A DNA stretch of 64,000 nucleotides from Kuafuiihalomonas sp050331295 (GCA_050331295.1 JBHJGZ010000003.1:124001-188000); one strand, 5' to 3'; counted from the stretch's first letter, positions 16,027 through 26,069 are shown. Made by a program: numbers and translations. The notes: generated from the sequence alone by a model not told the origin.

Positions 16027-18399
16027 ATGGCCGTGCGGTTTGTCGTCCACGGCCATTTCTATCAGCCGCCTCGAGAGAATCCCTGGACGGGCATCCTTGA
16101 CCGTGAGCCCTCCGCAGCGCCTCATCACGACTGGAACGAACGCGTCTTCCTGGAATGCTATCGGTCGAACGCGTACGCACGCATCCTGGACGAACGCGGG
16201 CGCGTTCTACGTATCGTCAACAACTACGAGCACATGAGCTTCAACTTCGGACCCACGATCCTCTCCTGGATGGAGGCGCATCACCCCATCACGTACGGGC
16301 GTATCCTTCATGCCGATGCCGTCAGTCGAGAACGGCGGGGATTCGGAAACGCGTTGGCTCAGGCTTACAACCACACGATTCTGCCCCTGGATCACCCGCG
16401 AGACGCACGCACTCAAGTGCGGTGGGGCCTCATCGACTTCAAGAAGCGGTTCGGTCGCAAGGCGGACGGAATGTGGCTTCCTGAGACCGCCGCCAGTGAC
16501 GATGTGCTCGCCATCCTCGCCGAAGAAGGGGTGGGCTTCACCATCCTGAGCCCCTACCAAGCGGCCCGAACCCGCGAACTCGGCTCTACCCAATGGAGTC
16601 GCGTCCCGCCACGCTCGAACCGCCCCTATCGATGGCTTCATCATGACGGCTCGGGCCGCTTCGTGGACATCTTCTTCTTCGACGCCGGCAAAGCGAAGGA
16701 AGTCGCGTTCGAACGGGCGCTCAGCACCAGTCAGCGCTTCATGGACATGCTGGCTGCCGGGACGTCCGACGTGGCTGCGATTGCGACAGATGGGGAGACT
16801 TATGGGCACCACTTCATCTACGGCGACCGAACGCTGGCCCACGCGTTCGAGCGGGAAGGCCCCCATCGAGGCGTCGAGTTCACCAACTACGCGGTGGTTC
16901 GGAGTGAGTCGATCCCCACGCACGAGGTCGAACTGGTCGAAGGCGGGTCCGCCTGGTCCTGCGCCCATGGGGTCGGACGATGGAGCCGCGACTGTGGGTG
17001 TAGCTCCGGCGGCGGACCGGGTCAGCATCAGCGGTGGCGCGCCCCCCTTCGGGCCGCATTGGCGTGGCTTCGGGACCAGACCCACGAAGTGTACGAAGAG
17101 GAGGCAAGCGCCCTTCTGGCGGACCCGTGGGACGCACGAGATGCCTACGCTGAAGTGATGCACGAGGGTCCCGCTACGTTCGAGAAATGGTCCCGTCGTT
17201 TCTCCCGAAAGAATCTGTCCAACGACGACCTCATCCGTACGCGGACGTTGCTCGAGATGGAGCGCCAATCCCTCTTGATGTTCACGAGCTGCGCGTGGTT
17301 TCACCATGACGTGAGCGGCATCGAGACCGCTCAAGTTCTCAAGTACGCAAGCCGATGCATGGACTTCATGGAGGAGCTCGGAAGGCCTCCCGTCGAGTCC
17401 AGCTTCCTGGAGGCTCTCCAGGATGCGGAGAGCTATATCCCCGACGAAGGCACCGGAAGCGACGTCTATCGGCGTGCGGTCTCCCGGGCTCGAGTCACCC
17501 CGAAGCGAGCCGTCGCTCACATCGGAATCGAATCGTTGCTCGAAGAACCGGCCAACGGCGGTCGCATCGGTGGCCATAGTTTTGAGCTCGCCCGCTTCGA
17601 ACGAGGCCAGAGCGGTCCGTTCACGCTGTCCTGCGGGTGGGTCAAACTGATCTCCGAAAGCACCAGCCGACCCTATCAACTCGCCTTTGCGGCGCTTCAC
17701 CTGGGAGGGATCGACTTTTACGGTACGGTGACCGACCGGATCGGGAAGGAAGCCTTTCCCGAATTGAGTCGCAATCTTCTGGATGCTTTGGACGAGAGCA
17801 GTCTTCCCAGCATCGTCCGGCGAATGCACGAGATCTTCGGTCCGGAGGAGTTTCAACTCACCGATCTTCTTCCGGAGGGTGCGGAATCGCTGGCCAACAA
17901 GGTCTTCGAAAGCCTCGTTTCACGGTTCTCCGAAGCTTACGCGAATCTCTACCGCGACCACGGTCGCACCTTGGACATGCTCCACGGGGCCGGATTCAAG
18001 CTTCCAGCCGAGCTTCGCGCCGCCGCCGAGTTCACGCTGAAACAGCGATTTCAAGAAGAGATCGCTCGGCAGGGTCAAAGCCAAGATCCTGGGGCCTACT
18101 GGCACGCGATCGAAATCGCTCAGCAGGTGACCGCGTCTGGCTACAAGATCGATCGGACCGAAGCGACCCGCGTATTCGAGCACTTGGTGAACCGCGCGGT
18201 CCAGCAAGCGGTTCGAACCGGCGACGAAGTCGATGCGGTCCGCGGCTTGGTCGACCTCATTCGAAAGCTCGCTCTTCCGGTACGTTTCGACCAAGCCCAG
18301 GAAACACTGATCGGATTATACGGAGGGAAGCCGAGCGTGCGCGTCGAACAGGAGTTGATGGACGTTTTGGGCCTGGCTCCCGAAGCCCTCGGAAAATGA
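16027..18399 (+). CDS. GH57-family glycoside hydrolase with DUF3536-like C-terminal region
   Basis: About 790 residues from ATG 16027. VHGHFYQPPRENPW at the N-terminus is GH57 motif 1; GMWLPETAASDD (about residue 150) holds the nucleophile Glu, and AIATDGETYGHHF (about 250) the acid/base Asp. The long helical C-terminal region fits the DUF3536 type found in large GH57 proteins. GH57 enzymes act on alpha-glucans (amylase, glucanotransferase or branching). The specific activity cannot be told from sequence. There is no signal peptide, so it is probably cytoplasmic. Upstream in-frame sequence is shadow-like, supporting the internal ATG. Confidence 0.88.
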   Translation: MAVRFVVHGHFYQPPRENPWTGILDREPSAAPHHDWNERVFLECYRSNAYARILDERGRVLRIVNNYEHMSFNFGPTILSWMEAHHPITYGRILHADAVSRERRGFGNALAQAYNHTILPLDHPRDARTQVRWGLIDFKKRFGRKADGMWLPETAASDDVLAILAEEGVGFTILSPYQAARTRELGSTQWSRVPPRSNRPYRWLHHDGSGRFVDIFFFDAGKAKEVAFERALSTSQRFMDMLAAGTSDVAAIATDGETYGHHFIYGDRTLAHAFEREGPHRGVEFTNYAVVRSESIPTHEVELVEGGSAWSCAHGVGRWSRDCGCSSGGGPGQHQRWRAPLRAALAWLRDQTHEVYEEEASALLADPWDARDAYAEVMHEGPATFEKWSRRFSRKNLSNDDLIRTRTLLEMERQSLLMFTSCAWFHHDVSGIETAQVLKYASRCMDFMEELGRPPVESSFLEALQDAESYIPDEGTGSDVYRRAVSRARVTPKRAVAHIGIESLLEEPANGGRIGGHSFELARFERGQSGPFTLSCGWVKLISESTSRPYQLAFAALHLGGIDFYGTVTDRIGKEAFPELSRNLLDALDESSLPSIVRRMHEIFGPEEFQLTDLLPEGAESLANKVFESLVSRFSEAYANLYRDHGRTLDMLHGAGFKLPAELRAAAEFTLKQRFQEEIARQGQSQDPGAYWHAIEIAQQVTASGYKIDRTEATRVFEHLVNRAVQQAVRTGDEVDAVRGLVDLIRKLALPVRFDQAQETLIGLYGGKPSVRVEQELMDVLGLAPEALGK

Positions 18400-18463
18400 A
18401 CCGCTTCGGACCCGTACCCCGCAGAGGAGCACTACCTCGCGATGCATCACGTCGACGACGTGT

Positions 18464-19129
18464 TCATTGGGCGTCGAGTTGATAGACTTGGATGTCGACG
18501 TCACCCGCCGGTCCGGGCGCCGTCCGCCAGTGCCGGCGAATGCGAAAGCCACGGATCTCACGGATGAGCCGAGCCGCAGGTTTGCGACCCGGATCGGAGA
18601 GCCAAGCGGTCCGGCCGGGACGCGCCCAACGCTGCAGGAGCGCCATCATCCACGGCGCGTTCCGGTCTTCGTACAACACGTCGGCCGCAAGGATGACCTC
18701 GGCCTCGAGATTCGCGTTCTCGTCCCGCCAGTCGAGGCGTTCTGCGCCGACGTCGACACCGTTCAGCTGAGAGTTGGCGCGAATATACTCTATGGCGTCA
18801 TGGTCCCAGTCGCTAGCACGAACCCGAGCACCGTTGCGCGCCGCTGCGATGGAAACCAAGCCGAGACCAGCCCCCAGTTCCAAGACGCATCTGCGATCCA
18901 CCTGGATCAGACCGCACTCCACGCATCCTGCCAGCGCCAAAGCGGAGGGCCAAATGTCGGCCCAGTAGGGCATTTTGTCATCCGGATCGGAGGGCGCCTG
19001 GATCAGTCGGTCCAGGAGAGCCTCGGGATCCGGCGGACACCACAGCCGTATGTCGCCCTTGGGCAGCCTCCACACCCGCTGTCTCGACGGATACGGAAGC
19101 GGTTCTACATCCACCCTGTACCCACTCAT
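18464..19129 (-). CDS. Class I SAM-dependent methyltransferase (lysine/ETF-beta type)
   Basis: 221 residues from ATG 19129. DKMPYWADIWPSALALA followed by VLELGAGLGLVSIAAARNG is the signature of the Methyltransf_16/PrmA-like group, whose members methylate protein lysines, such as ETF-beta. The motif post-I acidic residue is in RASDWDHDA, and ADVLYEDRN corresponds to motif IV. The substrate is unknown. It is divergent from the other methyltransferase gene, with 83 bases between. Confidence 0.82.
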   Translation of the reverse strand: MSGYRVDVEPLPYPSRQRVWRLPKGDIRLWCPPDPEALLDRLIQAPSDPDDKMPYWADIWPSALALAGCVECGLIQVDRRCVLELGAGLGLVSIAAARNGARVRASDWDHDAIEYIRANSQLNGVDVGAERLDWRDENANLEAEVILAADVLYEDRNAPWMMALLQRWARPGRTAWLSDPGRKPAARLIREIRGFRIRRHWRTAPGPAGDVDIQVYQLDAQ

Positions 19130-19212
19130 ACGGACCAGCACCCTGCGAACGCCAAGGATGATGGGCAAGAGAATCTCGCAGCGACCAGCGAGCCGCCCCT
19201 CGAGTTCGAACG

Positions 19213-19800
19213 ATGCAGCTGAGCGACGGACGCCTGGGCATCCGGACCGCCCGCAAAGAATCGATAGACCGGCTTCGGTTGCCGCCGGCGCTGCGCCGTC
19301 ATGCCCACTGCTACGAGCCTTCTCCCTACGGTGAGGTCACGGATGCGCTCCTCTCGACTACCGTGGACCCCACCGCCAGCACCCTTTGGGATATCGGATG
19401 CGGCAAAGGACGGGTGCTGATTGAAGGCCTGATTGTCGGCTTTTCGCAGGTGGTCGGCGTGGAGGCATCTTCGGTGATGGCCACCATCGCGCACCACCAC
19501 ATCCAACACTTCGGGGTCTCGTCTCCTCGACAGATGGCGCGCGTGGTCCAAGGAGATGCACTCGGGGTGCCCATTCCGGAAGGTCCCTTGGTCGTCTATC
19601 TGTTCAATCCATTCGACTTTCAAAGCACCAAAGCCTTCGCGACCCGATTGCAGCGCCATGCGGAGGACAGCCGTCACCCTCTTTGGGTTGTTTACTACAT
19701 GCCCGAGCACCGCCGCGCCTGGGCGCATGCACCTTACCTGACCGCGGTAGAAGACACGCCGCGGCGGCTGATTCTGCGACGGCGCACGCACCACAGATAG
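19213..19800 (+). CDS. Class I SAM-dependent methyltransferase
   Basis: 195 residues. DIGCGKGRVLIEGLIVGFSQVVGVE is cut from motif I and post-I of the Rossmann methyltransferase fold, and VVYLFNPFDF gives the motif IV region with an NPF segment. The N-terminus has RHAHCYEPSPYGEV, typical of a group of unannotated methyltransferases. Substrate unknown. It runs divergently from 18464-19129 and converges on fumC. Confidence 0.8.
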   Translation: MQLSDGRLGIRTARKESIDRLRLPPALRRHAHCYEPSPYGEVTDALLSTTVDPTASTLWDIGCGKGRVLIEGLIVGFSQVVGVEASSVMATIAHHHIQHFGVSSPRQMARVVQGDALGVPIPEGPLVVYLFNPFDFQSTKAFATRLQRHAEDSRHPLWVVYYMPEHRRAWAHAPYLTAVEDTPRRLILRRRTHHR

Positions 19801-19826
19801 GCTCCAAGTCGGTGTCGACCCTTCCC

Positions 19827-21230
19827 CTAAGCCGGTTTCGGCTTGGGTCCGACCATGTCCTCGGGGCGCACCAAACGGTCGAATTCCTCGGCTTGAAGGA
19901 AGCCCAGCGCGGTGATGGCTTCTTTCAACGTGGTCCCTTCTTTGTACGCCTTTTTCGCAACCTGGGCTGCCTTATCGTAACCGATATGGGGGTTGAGGGC
20001 GGTGACCAGCATGAGAGATTCGTGCAGCAGGGCGTGGATTCGGTCATGGTTCGGCTCGATTCCCTCGGCGCAATGGAGTCGAAACGACCGGATTCCGTCT
20101 CCGAGGATCTGGATGGACTCCAAGATCGAGTGGATGATCACGGGCTTGAACACGTTGAGCTCGAAATTGCCCTGAGATCCGGCGAAGCCGACGGTCGCGT
20201 CGTGTCCGAACACCCGGCAACAGATCATGGTGAGAGCCTCGCACTGGGTCGGGTTCACCTTCCCGGGCATGATGGAGCTCCCCGGTTCGTTCTCGGGAAT
20301 CCGAAGCTCGCCCAGCCCGCACCGAGGTCCGCTGGCCAGCCAGCGCACATCGTTTGCGATTTTCATGAGGGCGGCTGCGGTCTGCTTCAAGGCACCACTC
20401 AGCCCAACCAACGCGTCCTGCCCACCCAATGCGGCGAACTTGTTGGGCGCGGTGACGAAGGGTAGGCCGGTGAGACGCGCGATCTCCGCGGCCGAGGCCT
20501 CTGCGTAACCCTCGACCGTATTGAGCCCGGTCCCTACCGCGGTTCCTCCCAGGGCGAGTTCGTAGACCTGGGACATCGCCGCCTCGATCGCCTGTCGTGC
20601 GTGCCCGAGTTGGTCCGCCCACCCAGAAATCTCCTGTCCCAGGGACAAGGGTGTCGCGTCTTGGAGGTGGGTCCGGCCGATCTTGATGATGTCAGCGAAG
20701 GCTTCGGCCTTCTCATCGAACACCCCCTGCAGTCGAGCCAGCTCCGGGAGCAGACCTTCGTGCACCGCGAGTCCAGCCGCCACGTGCATCGCGGTGGGAA
20801 AGCTGTCGTTGGTCGACTGGGATCGATTCACGTGGTCGTTCGGATGGACTCCTTCCTTGCTGCCCAGCGGCCGACCCGCCATCTCGTTCGCCCGGTTCGC
20901 GATGACTTCGTTCACATTCATGTTGGTCTGGGTTCCGCTACCGGTCTGCCACACCACCAACGGGAAGTGGTCATCCAGAGTCCCGTCGACCACCTCTTGG
21001 GCCGCTCGTACGACCAGGTCCTTGATTTCGTCCGGCAGGTTTCCGAGCTTGTGATTGGCGACCGCCGCCGCCTGTTTCACCGTCCCGTAGGCGCGCAGGA
21101 AGGTCCTCGGAAAGCGTTGGTCCCCGATGGCGAAGTTCTGCTTCGAACGCTGCGTCTGGGCACCCCAGTAGCGGTCCGCGGGGACTTCGATGGGACCAAA
21201 GCTGTCGGTCTCGGTTCGGGTCTCAGCCAT
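19827..21230 (-). CDS. fumC: Class II fumarate hydratase
   Basis: Interconverts fumarate and malate in the TCA cycle. 467 residues from ATG 21230. It begins TDSFGPIEVPADRYWGAQT, with TGSGTQTNMNVNEVIANRA, HPNDHVNRSQSTNDSFPTAM and the superfamily signature GSSIMPGKVNP all intact. Length and motifs are those of FumC rather than aspartase. An in-frame extension to 21395 is basic and unconserved. A 9-bp inverted repeat lies about 110 bases upstream of the start. It is convergent with the methyltransferase gene and divergent from prfC. Confidence 0.97.
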   Translation of the reverse strand: MAETRTETDSFGPIEVPADRYWGAQTQRSKQNFAIGDQRFPRTFLRAYGTVKQAAAVANHKLGNLPDEIKDLVVRAAQEVVDGTLDDHFPLVVWQTGSGTQTNMNVNEVIANRANEMAGRPLGSKEGVHPNDHVNRSQSTNDSFPTAMHVAAGLAVHEGLLPELARLQGVFDEKAEAFADIIKIGRTHLQDATPLSLGQEISGWADQLGHARQAIEAAMSQVYELALGGTAVGTGLNTVEGYAEASAAEIARLTGLPFVTAPNKFAALGGQDALVGLSGALKQTAAALMKIANDVRWLASGPRCGLGELRIPENEPGSSIMPGKVNPTQCEALTMICCRVFGHDATVGFAGSQGNFELNVFKPVIIHSILESIQILGDGIRSFRLHCAEGIEPNHDRIHALLHESLMLVTALNPHIGYDKAAQVAKKAYKEGTTLKEAITALGFLQAEEFDRLVRPEDMVGPKPKPA

Positions 21231-21655
21231 GGACTCGGGGCTACCACGAGCGTCGAACGGAGGCATCTTCGTCCACCGGAGGGCAATTGGGCGCTCGTAG
21301 CTTGGTCCGTCTTCTGAGCGAATCCGGCGGGCGGTCCGCGCCCATGTCAAGGAGCCGACATGGGCAAATGGCATGCCGAGCCTCGCGTTTGGCACTCCCT
21401 GTCCGATGTCAACTCATTGACGCGACCTCCGTGATTTTCTGAGCCGCGGGCCGGCTCCGCCAACGTCCGAGGTCGGCACGGTGGTTGATCTCCCCTACGC
21501 CCGTGTACATCGACCGACGAAACGGCATCACGGCCAGCGACGTTCTGACCGGTGTCGCCTTTGGAATGCCATTCCTCGCGCTTCTAGCGAGCCTGATTTG
21601 ATGCGTAAGGCGCTGAACCCTTTATTGTCCGGCGCGGCTCGACTACGGCGTTCCG
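21231..21655. other. 425-base divergent region between fumC and prfC
   Basis: No supported gene. A 67-residue open frame at 21481-21684 has shadow composition and overlaps the prfC start, so it was left out. The region holds a perfect 9-bp inverted repeat at 21340-21365 and presumably the fumC and prfC promoters. No tRNA or other RNA fold was recognised. Confidence 0.5.
21340..21365. repeat. Perfect 9-bp inverted repeat upstream of fumC
   Basis: The arms GCCCATGTC and GACATGGGC are exact reverse complements separated by an 8-base spacer. It lies 110 bases ahead of the fumC start on that gene's strand. It could be an operator or a leader hairpin; there is no T-run, so a terminator is unlikely. 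Confidence 0.5.
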
Positions 21656-23248
21656 GTGGCCACGGCCAAACAACTTCGTTCTGAATCCGACCGCCGACGC
21701 ACGTTCGCAATCATTTCGCATCCCGACTCCGGGAAGACGACCCTGACCGAGAAACTTCTGCTGTACGCACGAGCGATTCACCTCGCAGGTTCCGTCAAGT
21801 CGAGGAAGGCTTCTCGTCACGCCGTATCGGACTGGATGGCCATGGAGAGGGAGCGCGGAATCTCCGTGACCTCCTCCGTGCTTCAGTTTGAGCACGCTGG
21901 ACGCGTCCTGAACCTACTCGACACACCTGGTCACGCCGACTTTTCCGAAGACACCTATCGGACCCTCGCTGCCGTCGACTCCGCGGTGATGCTGATGGAC
22001 CACGCGAAAGGCGTCGAGCACCGCACCCTCAAGCTGTTCGAAGTGTGCCGTCTTCGGAACATTCCCGTCGTAACCTTCATGAACAAGCTCGACCGGGACG
22101 GCCTCGACCCCCTGGCCTTGGTGGACGATGTGAGCAGCGCGCTGAACCTCCGGGTGGCCCCGATGACCTGGCCAGTCGGCATGGGACGCCACTTCAAGGG
22201 GGTGGTCGACCTTCGGACGCGACACTTCTTGAGCTACGGAGCCCGCTCCCACGGGGCGGAGATCTTGGAGGTCGAAAGGTTTCCTTGGGACGCTTGTCGC
22301 GAGGTGGTCGGGTCGGGACTCTACGACAAGGTGGAGGAAGACTTGGCTTTGATCGACGAAGCAGGCGAGTCATACGACGAGCAAGCCTTTCTCCGGGGAG
22401 AGCTGAGTCCTTTGTTCTGGGGATCAGCCATGACCAACTTCGGCGTCGAAACCCTCCTCGAGTATCTGGCGGAGCGTGCGGCTCGGCCCGCGCCTCGGAC
22501 GACCGAAGACGACATCCTCGTGTCGCCCGACGAGGAGGCGTTTTCCGGTTTCATCTTCAAGATTCAAGCGAACATGAATCCAAAGCACCGTGACCGGATC
22601 GCATTTCTTCGAGTCGTGAGCGGCCAGTTCGAAAAGGGCATCGAGGTGACCATCGGGCGAAGCGGAGAGATGATGCGTCTTTCCCGGCCCACCTCCTTCA
22701 TGGCCCAAGACCGGCAGGAGGTCGCGGCGGCCTACCCCGGAGACATCGTGGGCATCTTCGACACCGGCAAACTCCGAGTCGGCGACAGCGTCTCCACGAA
22801 GAAGCAAATCAAGTTCACTGGTATTCCTCGGTTTGCTCCCGAGCACTTCGGCACACTCCGCTTGAAAGACCCTTTGAAACGAAAACAGCTCGACACCGGA
22901 CTGGAGCAGCTGGGCTACGAGGGCGTGATCCAGGTCTTTTATCGTTCCCGGTCCGATCGGCAGAACCCATATCTGGGTGCCGTCGGTATCCTGCAGTTCG
23001 AAGTGCTCAAAGAGCGTCTGAAGAACGAGTACAATGTGACGGCCATCTTCGAAGGGCTAAATTTCCGGTTCGCCCGATGGATCGGCGGCAAGCCCGAGGG
23101 GCTCAAGTGGCTCCTGGGGTCATCGAGCTATCTGATCGTCTACGACCGCAACGACCAGCCCGTCCTTCTGACAGAGACCGAGTGGGCGATCAACTACGCT
23201 CTCGAGAACGCTCCGGGTCTCGAGCTCTTCGATATCGAACCTCTGTGA
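21656..23248 (+). CDS. prfC: Peptide chain release factor 3
   Basis: Translational GTPase that recycles RF1/RF2 from the ribosome. 530 residues from GTG 21656. G1 is SHPDSGKTTLTEKLL, G2 follows in RGISVTSSVLQF, G3 is LDTPGHADFSEDTYRTL, and G4 is TFMNKLDRDG, all as in RF3 rather than EF-G. The C-terminal domains end with ETEWAINYALENAPGLELFDI, also RF3-like. The abgT-like gene follows 46 bases downstream on the same strand. Confidence 0.96.
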   Translation: MATAKQLRSESDRRRTFAIISHPDSGKTTLTEKLLLYARAIHLAGSVKSRKASRHAVSDWMAMERERGISVTSSVLQFEHAGRVLNLLDTPGHADFSEDTYRTLAAVDSAVMLMDHAKGVEHRTLKLFEVCRLRNIPVVTFMNKLDRDGLDPLALVDDVSSALNLRVAPMTWPVGMGRHFKGVVDLRTRHFLSYGARSHGAEILEVERFPWDACREVVGSGLYDKVEEDLALIDEAGESYDEQAFLRGELSPLFWGSAMTNFGVETLLEYLAERAARPAPRTTEDDILVSPDEEAFSGFIFKIQANMNPKHRDRIAFLRVVSGQFEKGIEVTIGRSGEMMRLSRPTSFMAQDRQEVAAAYPGDIVGIFDTGKLRVGDSVSTKKQIKFTGIPRFAPEHFGTLRLKDPLKRKQLDTGLEQLGYEGVIQVFYRSRSDRQNPYLGAVGILQFEVLKERLKNEYNVTAIFEGLNFRFARWIGGKPEGLKWLLGSSSYLIVYDRNDQPVLLTETEWAINYALENAPGLELFDIEPL

Positions 23249-23294
23249 ACCCCGGGGTTTGTGGAACGCCCAAACCCTTGCTACGGCCGTCCGG

Positions 23295-24809
23295 ATGGAA
23301 GGACGCCGCCCGTTTTACGTCCGATTCCTCGACCTCGTAGAGCGTGTCGGTAACCTGCTGCCCCATCCGTTCTGGATGTTCCTTTGGCTCATCGGGGCCC
23401 TGCTGGTGGTTTCGGAACTGGCCGTTCGACTCGAGTGGAGTCAGGCCCTCCCTCGTGAGCTAGGGGTCGCACCGCGGTCACTCCTGCGGGCGGATGCTCT
23501 GGAGTGGTTCGTCCTGAACATGGTCGAGAACTTTGGCCACTTCGAACCCCTATCCTTGGTGTTGGTCATGCTGATGGGTGTGGCGGTGGCCGAAGGGGCT
23601 GGACTCATCACAGCGGTGATGCGGCTCGTGGCCCTCACCGTCCCGCGAAGGTGGGTCACGCCGGTGCTCTTTGGCCTCGCAGCCTGCGGCAACGTCGGCT
23701 CGGATGCGGGCGTCGTGGTCATGCCTCCGCTGGCGGCCGCGGTTTTCCGTCAGATGGGACGAAACCCAGTCGTCGGGGTGCTCGTCGGCTACGTAGGCGC
23801 TACCGCTGGTTTCACGGCCAACCTGGTGCCAGCGGGGACCGATGTCCTTGCCATGTCTTTGACCAATGCGGCCACCGACGGAGAACCAGAAGTCACCGTG
23901 CTCGCGAATTGGTATTTCATGGTGGCTTCCGTCTTCTTTCTTTGTCTCCTTGGCACCTTGGTCACCAAGTATCTGGTCGAGCCCAGATTTGCTTCCGAGG
24001 ACTCCGAGGCGGACGCTGAGGTCAGCGGGCTCAGCCAACAGGAGCGCCGGGGCATCGGTTGGGCTGTCTTGGCCATCGTGGCGGTCGGCCTCTTGTGGAG
24101 CCTGACCATCGTTCCGACGGGCGGAATCTTGCGGGAGGAGGACCCGGTGATGTTCTGGAGGTCACCCTTCTTCAAAGGCATGATTCCCATTTTGTTCTCC
24201 CTGTTCGTCGTTGGCGGAGTCGCATATGGATACACGGTTCAAACGATCCAGCGTGCCGATGACATCCTCGTCTTCATGTCCGACGCGATGAGACGGATGG
24301 GGCCCTACATCGTCTTGATCCTGGCCATTTCTCAGTTCACCGAGGCTTTTCAGTATACCCGACTGGATCAATTGGTGGCGTTTGGCGGAGCGGAACTACT
24401 GCAGTCCATCGGCATACGTGAGCTCCCGATACCGTTCTTCGTCGCGTTCATCGTGGCAGTGGCAACCGCGAATCTCTTCATGGGAAGCGCCTCGGCCAAG
24501 TGGGCCATCTTCGCCCCGGTCTTCGTCCCCATGTTCATGCAGCTCGGATTTCATCCAGCGTTCACGCAACTTCTCTATCGAGTCGGAGACTCGATCACGA
24601 ATTGTGTGAGTCCCCTTTATCCGTTTTTTCCACTCTTGCTCGGCTGGATCTCCGACATCGACCCTAGGCAGGCTCAAGTGGGCACCGTCCTCTCCTATCT
24701 CGTGCCGTATGCCGCCGTTCTCCTGATCGGTTGGACGTTGATGATGATCTTGTGGTTTTTGCTGGGCCTACCGGTCGGTCCAGATTCGCCCATCTACATA
24801 TCGTCGTAG
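23295..24809 (+). CDS. abgT: AbgT-family transporter
   Basis: 504 residues from ATG 23295 (an upstream GTG 23259 is possible). It has about 11-13 membrane segments. Early HPFWMFLWLIGALLVVSE, the AACGNVGSDAGVVVMPPLAA segment and the C-terminal GDSITNCVSPLYPFFPLLL are characteristic of AbgT. Family members import p-aminobenzoyl-glutamate or export sulphonamide-like antimetabolites. Substrate and direction are not decided by the sequence. It converges on the RCC1 lipoprotein gene with a 12-base gap. Confidence 0.92.
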   Translation: MEGRRPFYVRFLDLVERVGNLLPHPFWMFLWLIGALLVVSELAVRLEWSQALPRELGVAPRSLLRADALEWFVLNMVENFGHFEPLSLVLVMLMGVAVAEGAGLITAVMRLVALTVPRRWVTPVLFGLAACGNVGSDAGVVVMPPLAAAVFRQMGRNPVVGVLVGYVGATAGFTANLVPAGTDVLAMSLTNAATDGEPEVTVLANWYFMVASVFFLCLLGTLVTKYLVEPRFASEDSEADAEVSGLSQQERRGIGWAVLAIVAVGLLWSLTIVPTGGILREEDPVMFWRSPFFKGMIPILFSLFVVGGVAYGYTVQTIQRADDILVFMSDAMRRMGPYIVLILAISQFTEAFQYTRLDQLVAFGGAELLQSIGIRELPIPFFVAFIVAVATANLFMGSASAKWAIFAPVFVPMFMQLGFHPAFTQLLYRVGDSITNCVSPLYPFFPLLLGWISDIDPRQAQVGTVLSYLVPYAAVLLIGWTLMMILWFLLGLPVGPDSPIYISS

Positions 24810-24821
24810 CTCGAGGCCAGC

Positions 24822-26069
24822 TCAAGGCTCCGAACCGAAGGAGGCGGTCGGCACGAAGGCAAAAGGTCGTACAGGAGTACCGGTTCCAAGCCGTCCGAGA
24901 GTCCCTTCGCCGGTGCACAGAACGTTCGACATTGTCGGAGGTTGTGGATCTTCGACCGCAACGCAGGCGTGAAAGCGTCCGAGTTCCAGGACCAAGACAC
25001 CGTCTACGTCGGTCGTGGTCGGTACCTCGACCTGCTGAGCACCCTCAAAGCCGAGTTGTCCTTCGAGGTTTCGTCCCCAGCATTCGACGGCGCCCTCCAG
25101 CGTCACGGCGCAGCTCGCGAACGCACTCGTGGCGACACCGGAATAGCTCGAACCGACGAGAGCAGGTTCATCACGTGGCGCGATGTCTCCCAAGCCCAAT
25201 TGGCCCGACGTGTTGCGCCCCCAACACCAAAGTCGGTCATCCTCCGTGACTCCGCAGGTATGAAACTGTCCGCAGGAAACATCCCGCCACCCTGCGGACG
25301 TCCCGACCTGCACCGGCCGACGAATCTGCATCGGGGCACTGCTTCCTCGACCGAGTTCACCGTTGGTGTTTCGTCCCCAGCACCAGAGCGTTCCATCGAA
25401 GTGAATGGCGCAGCCATGGCCATCCGTTGCCGAGGCGAAGGCCCACGGTCCGGGCTCTGCAATGGGCTCCGGAGTCGGCTCAGCGGAAGGTCCTCCGAAC
25501 GCGTCATCCCGGCCGAGCTGTCCTTCGGTGTTTCGACCCCAACACCAGAGTTCGAAGTCATCCAGGAGCGCGCATGCGTGGTCGAACCCGAGGGTGAGAT
25601 GTACGGCGGGACGCGGCAGCGGGACGACCACTGGCTGGGCACTGGCCTCGACATCCGAGACACCCAGCTGTCCTGATTCGTTGTGGCCCCAGCACGAAAC
25701 CTCACCCTCTTCGTCCAAGATACAGGCGAAGTCCTCGCCCGATGCGAGCGCGTCAACCGGAGTCCGGTCAGGAAAGATGCCGCGAGGCCGAGTCGGAGTG
25801 GAGGTTCGAGCCGTCTGAGTGAACAGACCGAGGCCGCCCGCGCCCCAGCCGAAGACTCGACCGCCTCGGAGTGCCAGCGAATGGGCGCGACCGAGCCCGA
25901 GCCCCTCGGCGCCGATCGCGGACGGAGGCGCTCCTCCAGCATCCGGGCCCCCATCGATCGGCGCGCCAACGTCCATCCCGGCGACGCCCGAGGGAGCCAG
26001 CACCTCGACCTGTTCCACACATGCGCTGGCCATGAGCCATGAAGCAGCGATCCGCCGCAGACTCGTCAC
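24822..26069 (-). CDS. RCC1-repeat lipoprotein
   Basis: About 415 residues from GTG 26069, which overlaps the stop of the preceding barrel gene (GTGA). The signal ends SWLMASACVEQ (lipobox-like), followed by a Gly/Ala/Pro spacer. Then about six RCC1 repeats carry variants of LWCWGRNTxGQLG, forming a predicted beta-propeller with a conserved Cys in each C-W-G strand. RCC1-type propellers are common in secreted myxobacterial proteins; none here suggests GEF activity. It is last in the sigma/FecR-TPR/barrel/RCC1 run, so probably displayed on the envelope under that sigma factor's control. Confidence 0.87.
   Translation of the reverse strand: MTSLRRIAASWLMASACVEQVEVLAPSGVAGMDVGAPIDGGPDAGGAPPSAIGAEGLGLGRAHSLALRGGRVFGWGAGGLGLFTQTARTSTPTRPRGIFPDRTPVDALASGEDFACILDEEGEVSCWGHNESGQLGVSDVEASAQPVVVPLPRPAVHLTLGFDHACALLDDFELWCWGRNTEGQLGRDDAFGGPSAEPTPEPIAEPGPWAFASATDGHGCAIHFDGTLWCWGRNTNGELGRGSSAPMQIRRPVQVGTSAGWRDVSCGQFHTCGVTEDDRLWCWGRNTSGQLGLGDIAPRDEPALVGSSYSGVATSAFASCAVTLEGAVECWGRNLEGQLGFEGAQQVEVPTTTDVDGVLVLELGRFHACVAVEDPQPPTMSNVLCTGEGTLGRLGTGTPVRPFAFVPTASFGSEP

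Noticed and set aside
16207..17856. 549-residue minus-strand open frame inside the GH57 gene
   Set aside because: GH57 motifs lie on the plus strand; the antisense product has no recognisable domain.
19829..19844. AAGCCG...CGGCTT hairpin at the fumC stop codon as a terminator
   Set aside because: No T-run follows on either strand and the arms lie in coding sequence.
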